Source of the DNA: Phenylobacterium sp. CCH9-H3
Lineage (GTDB): Bacteria > Pseudomonadota > Alphaproteobacteria > Caulobacterales > Caulobacteraceae
Assembly: GCF_001557235.1 (NCBI RefSeq)
Contig: NZ_LSJI01000008.1
Coordinates: 1 to 19,962 of the forward strand
Direction: 5' to 3'
DNA length: 19,962 nt
Position 1 is the first letter of the stretch. Every line of letters begins with the position of its first letter. This document shows, piece after piece, positions 15,776 through 19,962 of the stretch. The notes below the pieces were generated by a model. That model was not told the DNA's origin, ran no database searches, and worked only from the letters and a program-made list of their open reading frames with translations. The translations under genes were made by a program, and so were the position numbers.

Positions 15776-16915
15776 ATGGACTTCAATCTCACCGAAGACC
15801 AGCGCGCCATCGAGGACGCCGCCCGCGCCTTCGCTGCCGCCGAGCTGGCGCCCCACTCCGCGCGCTGGGACGAGGAGAAGACGCTTCCCGTCGACGTGCT
15901 GCGCGCCGCCGCCGAACTGGGTTTCGCCGGCCTCTACGTCCGCGAGGACGTTGGTGGCTCGGCCCTGAGCCGCCTGGACGCCTCGATCGTGTTCGAACAG
16001 CTCAGCTACGGGGACGTCTCGGTCGCCGCCTTCATCTCGATCCACAACATGGCCGCGTGGATGATCGACCGGTTCGGGTCGGAGGACCTGCGCCTACGCT
16101 ACCTGCCGCGCCTGACGACCATGGAGCTGATCGCCTCATACGCCCTGACTGAGCCCGGCTCGGGATCCGACGCGGCGGCCCTGAAGACCACGGCGGTGAA
16201 GGACGGCGACCACTACGTCCTGAACGGCTCGAAGGCCTTCATCTCCGGCGCCGGGACCTCGGACGTCTATGTGGTCATGGCGCGGACGGGCGGGGACGGC
16301 GCGGGGGGCGTCTCGGCGTTCGTGGTCGAGAAGGGGACGCCGGGCCTGTCGTTCGGCGCACAGGAGCGGAAGATGGGCTGGAACGCCCAGCCGACCGCCC
16401 AGGTGAACTTCGACGACTGCCGGGTCCCGCAGGCCAACCGCATCGGCGCCGAGGGCGAAGGCTTCAAGTTCGCCATGGCCGGCCTCGATGGCGGGCGGAT
16501 CAATATCGCCTCCTGCTCCCTGGGCGGCGCGGGCCTCGCCCTCGACACCGCCAAGGTCTACCTCGAGACCCGCAAGCAGTTCGGCCAGCCGCTGGCCGCG
16601 TTCCAGGGCCTCCAGTGGCGCCTCGCCGACATGGCCACCGAGCTGGACGCGGCCCGCCTGATGGTGCGCCGCGCGGCTCACGCCCTGGACCAGAAGAACC
16701 CCAAGGCCACGCAGTACTGCGCCATGGCCAAGCGCTTCGCCACCGACGCCGGCTTCGAGGTCGCCAACCAGGCGCTGCAGCTGCACGGCGGCTACGGCTA
16801 TCTGCGGGACTATCCGCTGGAGCGTATCGTCCGGGACCTGCGCGTCCACCAGATCCTCGAGGGCACCAATGAGATCATGCGCGTGATCACCGCGCGGGAG
16901 CTGTTCCGGGCATGA
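15776..16915 (+). CDS. Isobutyryl-CoA dehydrogenase-like acyl-CoA dehydrogenase
   Basis: This FAD enzyme oxidises an acyl-CoA to the 2,3-enoyl-CoA. Isobutyryl-CoA is the likely substrate, in valine breakdown. The 379 residues begin [17 protein letters not shown] and include the flavin-site words [12 protein letters not shown], the arginine segment [27 protein letters not shown], and [12 protein letters not shown] with the catalytic Glu at E362. The C-terminal third closely resembles mammalian ACAD8, for example ASCSLG, LADMAT and HQILEG. No ribosome site precedes the ATG. The stop overlaps the next gene's ATG (ATGA), so the pair is translationally coupled, and that gene encodes the hydrolase of the same pathway. 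Another short branched-chain acyl-CoA remains possible. Confidence 0.93.
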   Translation: MDFNLTEDQRAIEDAARAFAAAELAPHSARWDEEKTLPVDVLRAAAELGFAGLYVREDVGGSALSRLDASIVFEQLSYGDVSVAAFISIHNMAAWMIDRFGSEDLRLRYLPRLTTMELIASYALTEPGSGSDAAALKTTAVKDGDHYVLNGSKAFISGAGTSDVYVVMARTGGDGAGGVSAFVVEKGTPGLSFGAQERKMGWNAQPTAQVNFDDCRVPQANRIGAEGEGFKFAMAGLDGGRINIASCSLGGAGLALDTAKVYLETRKQFGQPLAAFQGLQWRLADMATELDAARLMVRRAAHALDQKNPKATQYCAMAKRFATDAGFEVANQALQLHGGYGYLRDYPLERIVRDLRVHQILEGTNEIMRVITARELFRA

Positions 16916-17961
16916 GCGAACCCGACGTCATCACGCGCATCGAAGGCCAGGTCGGCCGGATCACCCTGAACCGGCCCCAGGCGCTGCACGCCCTGACCAC
17001 CGACATGTGCCGGCGAATGACCGAGGCCCTGCTGGCCTGGCGGGACGACCCGGCGGTGGCGCTGGTGCTGATCGACCATTCCGGCGAGCGCGGCTTTTGC
17101 GCCGGCGGCGACATCCGCATGCTGGCCGAGAGCGGGGCCGGCGACGGCAGGCTCGCGCGTGAGTTCTTCTTCGTCGAGTATCGGCTGAACCACCTGCTAT
17201 TCAACTATCCGAAGCCGCGCGTAGCGGTCATGGACGGCGTGACCATGGGCGGCGGCGTCGGCCTGTCGCGGCCTTGCCGGTTCCGCGTGGCCACCGAGCG
17301 GACCACCTTCGCCATGCCCGAGACCGGCATCGGCCTGTTTCCGGACGTTGGCGGCGGCTGGTATCTCAGCCGGATGCCCGACCATCTGGGGCTGTGGCTG
17401 GCGTTGACCGGCGCGCGGATCAAGGCGGCGGACTGCGAACTCCTGCAACTCGCCACCGACTATGTGGACAGCGCGCGAATCCCGGAGCTCAAGGCCGCCA
17501 TCATCGCGGAGCCCGAGCGCACCGAGGCGCTGCTGACCGAGTTCGAAGGCGACGCCGGCCGGCCGGCCCTGGCCCAGCACCAGGACGAGATCGCGCGCCT
17601 GTTCGCCGGCGACAGCGTCGAGGCCATCTTCGCAGCCCTGGAGGCGGCCGACACCGACTGGTCGCGCGAACAGTTGAGGGTGCTGGCGACCAAGTCGCCC
17701 CAGACCCTGAAGGTCGCCTTCCGCCAGCTCCAGCTGGGCGGCAGGGCCAAGGACTTCGCGGAGAACATGGCCATGGAGTATCGGATCGGCGCCCGCGTCG
17801 TTCAGCGCCACGACTTCCTCGAAGGCGTGCGCGCGGTGATCGTCGACAAGGACAACGCGCCGAAATGGGACCCGCCGACGCCGTCCGCCGTGGACGAGGC
17901 GACGCTCGACGCCATTTTCGCCCCTCTCCCTTCCGATGAGGAGTGGTCGCCTCTACCTTGA
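16912..17961 (+). CDS. 3-hydroxyisobutyryl-CoA hydrolase (enoyl-CoA hydratase/isomerase family)
   Basis: The enzyme releases 3-hydroxyisobutyrate from its CoA ester in valine degradation. The 349 residues are longer than a plain enoyl-CoA hydratase and fit the hydrolase subgroup. The oxyanion and CoA segments are GFCAGGDIR (61-69) and MGGGVGLS (112-119). Catalytic acids lie in [20 protein letters not shown] (E137 and D145), a hallmark of this subgroup, and [15 protein letters not shown] is the usual C-terminal signature. The gene overlaps the acyl-CoA dehydrogenase by 4 bases and is followed 40 bases later by a periplasmic methyltransferase-like gene. Hydratase activity is the alternative, but the neighbours favour the hydrolase. 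Confidence 0.93.
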   Translation: MSEPDVITRIEGQVGRITLNRPQALHALTTDMCRRMTEALLAWRDDPAVALVLIDHSGERGFCAGGDIRMLAESGAGDGRLAREFFFVEYRLNHLLFNYPKPRVAVMDGVTMGGGVGLSRPCRFRVATERTTFAMPETGIGLFPDVGGGWYLSRMPDHLGLWLALTGARIKAADCELLQLATDYVDSARIPELKAAIIAEPERTEALLTEFEGDAGRPALAQHQDEIARLFAGDSVEAIFAALEAADTDWSREQLRVLATKSPQTLKVAFRQLQLGGRAKDFAENMAMEYRIGARVVQRHDFLEGVRAVIVDKDNAPKWDPPTPSAVDEATLDAIFAPLPSDEEWSPLP

Positions 17962-18001
17962 CCGGAGGCGGCTTCAGACCGGCCGCGGGAGGAACATCGA
18001 C

Positions 18002-18751
18002 ATGAAGACCAGGCTACTGCTTGCCGCCGCCGCGGCGCTCGCCCTGTCGTCCGGGCTGGCCCACGCCGCGCCGTCGGCCGCCGTCACCGCCGCGGTCGCC
18101 GACAAGGGTCGGCCCGAGGCCGACACCAAGCGCGACGCGGACCGCAAGCCCGCGGAGATGCTCGAGTTCGCCGGCGTGAAGCCGGGCGACAAGGTGGCCG
18201 ACTTCATCCCCGGCGGCGGCTATTTCACCCGCATCTTCGCCAAGGCGGTGGGGCCGAACGGCAAGGTCTTCGCAGTCACCAACCCGCCGGCCCCGAACGC
18301 CACGGCGCCGGCGCCAATCCTGGCCGTGGCCGCGGACCCGCAGTACGGCAACATCACCGTCGTCTCGACCGGCATCGGCAGCTTCCAGCTCCCCGAACAG
18401 GTGGACGTGTTCTGGACCTCGCAGAACTATCACGACCTCTACCTGACGCGGTTCAATCTCGACGTGCCGGCGGCGGTGAAGACGATCTACGACAGCGTCA
18501 AGCCGGGCGGCGTGTTCATCGTGCTCGACCACGTTGCGGCCCCGGGCGCCGAGGTCGGGCCCACGGCCAACACCCTGCACCGGATCGACCCGGCGGCCGT
18601 GCGCAAGACGGTCGAGGCGGCCGGCTTCAAGTTCGAAGGCGAGAGCAAGGCCCTGGCCAACCCGGCCGACGACCACACTAAGGGCGTGTTCGACGCCTCG
18701 CTCCGCGGCCACACCGACCAGTTCGTCTACAAATTCCGCAAGCCCAGATAA
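18002..18751 (+). CDS. Exported class I SAM methyltransferase-like protein
   Basis: The protein starts with a clear Sec signal peptide: a basic MKTR, a hydrophobic Leu/Ala core and a likely cleavage after AHA at residue 22. The mature part has a Rossmann methyltransferase pattern: VADFIPGGGYFTRIFAKAVG (about 65-84) stands for the SAM loop, then a strand ending in VFAVTNPP, and VKPGGVFIVLDH as the later motif. It resembles the predicted periplasmic methyltransferases seen in many proteobacteria. No substrate is known, and SAM is not normally expected in the periplasm, so a binding or lapsed role is possible. The ATG at 18002 has GGGAGGA upstream. It sits within the valine operon, 14 bases before the dehydrogenase. 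Confidence 0.85.
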   Translation: MKTRLLLAAAAALALSSGLAHAAPSAAVTAAVADKGRPEADTKRDADRKPAEMLEFAGVKPGDKVADFIPGGGYFTRIFAKAVGPNGKVFAVTNPPAPNATAPAPILAVAADPQYGNITVVSTGIGSFQLPEQVDVFWTSQNYHDLYLTRFNLDVPAAVKTIYDSVKPGGVFIVLDHVAAPGAEVGPTANTLHRIDPAAVRKTVEAAGFKFEGESKALANPADDHTKGVFDASLRGHTDQFVYKFRKPR

Positions 18752-18765
18752 TCCATGAGGACTCC

Positions 18766-19662
18766 ATGACCCGCGTCGCGTTCATCGGCCTAGGCAACAT
18801 GGGCGGCGGAATGGCCGCCAACCAGGCGAAGGCGGGGCGCGAGGTCGTGGCCTTCGACCTCTCGGCGGCGGCGCTGGACAAGGCGGCCGCCGCCGGTTGC
18901 GGCCGGGCGGCGTCCGCGGCCGAGGCCGTGAAGGGCGTCGACGCCGTCATCACCATGCTGCCGGCGGGACCGCACGTGCGGCAGGTGTACGCCGAGCAGA
19001 TCCTGCCCAATGCGCCCAGGTCGGCGCTGCTGATCGATTCCTCCACTATCGACGTCGAGAGCGCCCGCGCGGTGGCGGCGCAAGCCAAGGCCGCCGGCTT
19101 CCGCTTCGCCGACGCGCCGGTGTCGGGCGGGACGGCCGCGGCCGAGGCCGGATCCCTGGCCTTCATGGTCGGCTGCGACGAGGCCGACTTCGCCGAGGTC
19201 GAGGCGACGATCGCGCCCATGTCCCGGGCCACCATCCGGGCCGGCGACCACGGGGCGGGGCAGGCGGCCAAGATCTGCAACAACATGGTCCTGGGCATCT
19301 CGATGATCGGAGTGTGCGAGGCCTTCGCCCTGGCCGAGAAGCTGGGCCTGGAGGGCGAGCGGTTCTTCGAGATCGCGTCCAAATCCTCCGGCCAGTGCTG
19401 GAGCCTGACCAGCTACTGCCCGTTCCCGGGGCCGGTGCCCGCCGCGCCCTCGAATCGCAACTACGAGGGCGGGTTCGCCACCGCCATGATGCTGAAGGAC
19501 CTTAAGCTGGCCCAGGAGGCGGCCGCGAAGGCCGGCGCCGCGACGCCGCTCGGCGCGACCGCGGAGGGCCTCTACGCACTGTTTGATCGCCTGGGCGGCG
19601 GGACCAAGGACTTCTCGGCGATTCTCGAGATGCTCCGGGGGAATGCGCCGCCGCGGGCCTGA
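18766..19662 (+). CDS. mmsB: 3-hydroxyisobutyrate dehydrogenase
   Basis: The NAD-dependent enzyme oxidises 3-hydroxyisobutyrate to methylmalonate semialdehyde, the step after the hydrolase encoded two genes upstream. The 298 residues show the family marks: the dinucleotide fold FIGLGNMGGGMA (6-17), the substrate motif DAPVSGGTAAAEAGS (116-130), catalytic K169 in GQAAKICNNM, and a C-terminal FATAMMLKDLKLA. A GAGGA ribosome site precedes the ATG at 18766, and GACTC (a GANTC sequence) lies in the 14-base spacer. Related beta-hydroxyacid dehydrogenases are alternatives, but the operon context supports this one. The methylmalonate-semialdehyde dehydrogenase gene is not in the window. Confidence 0.95.
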   Translation: MTRVAFIGLGNMGGGMAANQAKAGREVVAFDLSAAALDKAAAAGCGRAASAAEAVKGVDAVITMLPAGPHVRQVYAEQILPNAPRSALLIDSSTIDVESARAVAAQAKAAGFRFADAPVSGGTAAAEAGSLAFMVGCDEADFAEVEATIAPMSRATIRAGDHGAGQAAKICNNMVLGISMIGVCEAFALAEKLGLEGERFFEIASKSSGQCWSLTSYCPFPGPVPAAPSNRNYEGGFATAMMLKDLKLAQEAAAKAGAATPLGATAEGLYALFDRLGGGTKDFSAILEMLRGNAPPRA

Positions 19663-19696
19663 CCTCGCAAGGCCCCGCTGTGCGAGAATGAGAAGC

Positions 19697-19731
19697 GTTC
19701 GCCGAGAGCATCGTCGCGCGTCTCGGCGGAT
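19697..19731 (+). terminator. Hairpin downstream of mmsB
   Basis: CGCCGAGA (19700-19707) pairs perfectly with TCTCGGCG (19721-19728), extendable outward by weaker pairs. A smaller CTCGCA/TGCGAG pair (19664-19669 and 19681-19686) comes right after the stop codon. Neither is followed by a U-tract, so termination would need Rho or be partial. Confidence 0.35.
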
Positions 19732-19743
19732 GCCCGCCGTCAC

Positions 19744-19891
19744 TCACGAATTCTGCAGAACCGGTCACGAAAGTTGCAGGGCCTGCGACCTTTGATTTTA
19801 TGGACAAGGTGAAATCGCGGCGCCAAAAGGCGGGCGTATTTCAGGGGCCGGGGACAGCGCGCTCTCAAGAACGCGCACCGGGAACAAGTCG
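19744..19891 (+). promoter_or_regulatory. hemA upstream region with 21-bp-spaced tandem repeat
   Basis: TCACGAA-N3-TGCAG occurs at 19744-19758 and again at 19765-19779, exactly 21 bases (two helical turns) apart. The first copy contains the perfect palindrome TTCTGCAGAA (19751-19760). The second overlaps a possible -35 TTGCAG (19774-19779), which is followed 16 bases later by TTTTAT (19796-19801). The leader to the hemA ATG would be about 85 bases and contains short stems such as CGCC-AAAA-GGCG. The ribosome site is weak (GGGA). Confidence 0.5.
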
Positions 19892-19962
19892 ATGGATTAC
19901 AGGGAAACCTTCCGTAGTGCTCTGGACCGTGTGCGGTCTGAGGGTCGCTATCGTGTGTTTGC
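19892..19962 (+). CDS. hemA: 5-aminolevulinate synthase, N-terminal fragment (truncated by window edge)
   Basis: The ATG at 19892 opens a frame reading MDYRETFRSALDRVRSEGRY followed by RVF, and continues past the window end. This is the characteristic start of alphaproteobacterial 5-aminolevulinate synthases, the PLP enzyme that condenses glycine and succinyl-CoA in the first step of heme synthesis. Only 23 codons are visible, so no catalytic residue can be checked. Its product is the substrate of HemB, encoded about 5 kb upstream on the other strand. The gene probably has its own promoter, since a 229-bp spacer with a hairpin and a tandem repeat separates it from the valine operon. Confidence 0.82.
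   Translation, partial: MDYRETFRSALDRVRSEGRYRVF

Noticed and set aside
15011..16045. In-frame upstream extension of hemB to 683 codons
   Set aside because: The extension runs through the membrane-protein gene and into the antisense of the acyl-CoA dehydrogenase. The ATG at 15010 gives a normal HemB length.
17936..18001. Earlier start for the methyltransferase-like gene overlapping the hydrolase gene
   Set aside because: The ATG at 18002 has a strong GGGAGGA site and begins a proper signal peptide.
19793..19807. FNR/FixK box upstream of hemA (TTGAT with a CAA further on)
   Set aside because: The second half-site does not match ATCAA and the spacing is wrong.

Overview
The window is chromosomal DNA of very high G+C with dense, mostly housekeeping genes. 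It looks like an alphaproteobacterium of the Caulobacteraceae, of the Caulobacter/Phenylobacterium kind. The evidence is HdaA next to polyphosphate genes, Bpt leucyltransferase, 5-aminolevulinate synthase (the alphaproteobacterial heme route), GANTC sites in several gene boundaries and one gene that looks leaderless. The genus is inference. There are no tRNA or rRNA genes, insertion sequences, phage genes or CRISPR arrays.

Layout. Positions 2-361 hold the 3' end of an unrecognised gene (+). It converges on purM (495-1520, -) across a 133-bp spacer that carries a large inverted repeat. purM diverges from rnd (1598-2776, +). A 483-bp gene-free stretch (2777-3259) follows. It contains four same-orientation GCGA-tetraloop hairpins and an intrinsic-terminator-like hairpin, and is the best candidate here for an undescribed structured RNA. 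Next is a long minus-strand block, in transcription order: motB, bpt, hdaA, a CYTH-CHAD protein, ppk1 and ppx. CYTH-CHAD, ppk1 and ppx form a polyphosphate module: polymer synthesis, probable polymer binding or hydrolysis, and degradation. A terminator-like hairpin separates hdaA from this module.

From 11265 onward come small single genes: a GNAT acetyltransferase (+), an epoxide-hydrolase-like alpha/beta hydrolase (+), a Nudix hydrolase (-) and an SMP-30/gluconolactonase-like protein (+). They are tightly packed, with overlapping 3' ends and a 32-bp divergent spacer. hemB and an unrecognised membrane-anchored protein with a TonB-like N-terminus form a minus-strand pair (13994-15669).

The last block (15776-19662, +) is a valine-degradation operon: isobutyryl-CoA dehydrogenase, 3-hydroxyisobutyryl-CoA hydrolase and 3-hydroxyisobutyrate dehydrogenase. 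A methyltransferase-like protein with a signal peptide is inserted between the second and third enzymes. The window ends in the first 23 codons of hemA, whose upstream region has a 21-bp-spaced tandem repeat that looks like an operator. Valine carbon can reach succinyl-CoA, the substrate of HemA, so the catabolic operon and the two heme genes may be linked in metabolism. That link is inference.
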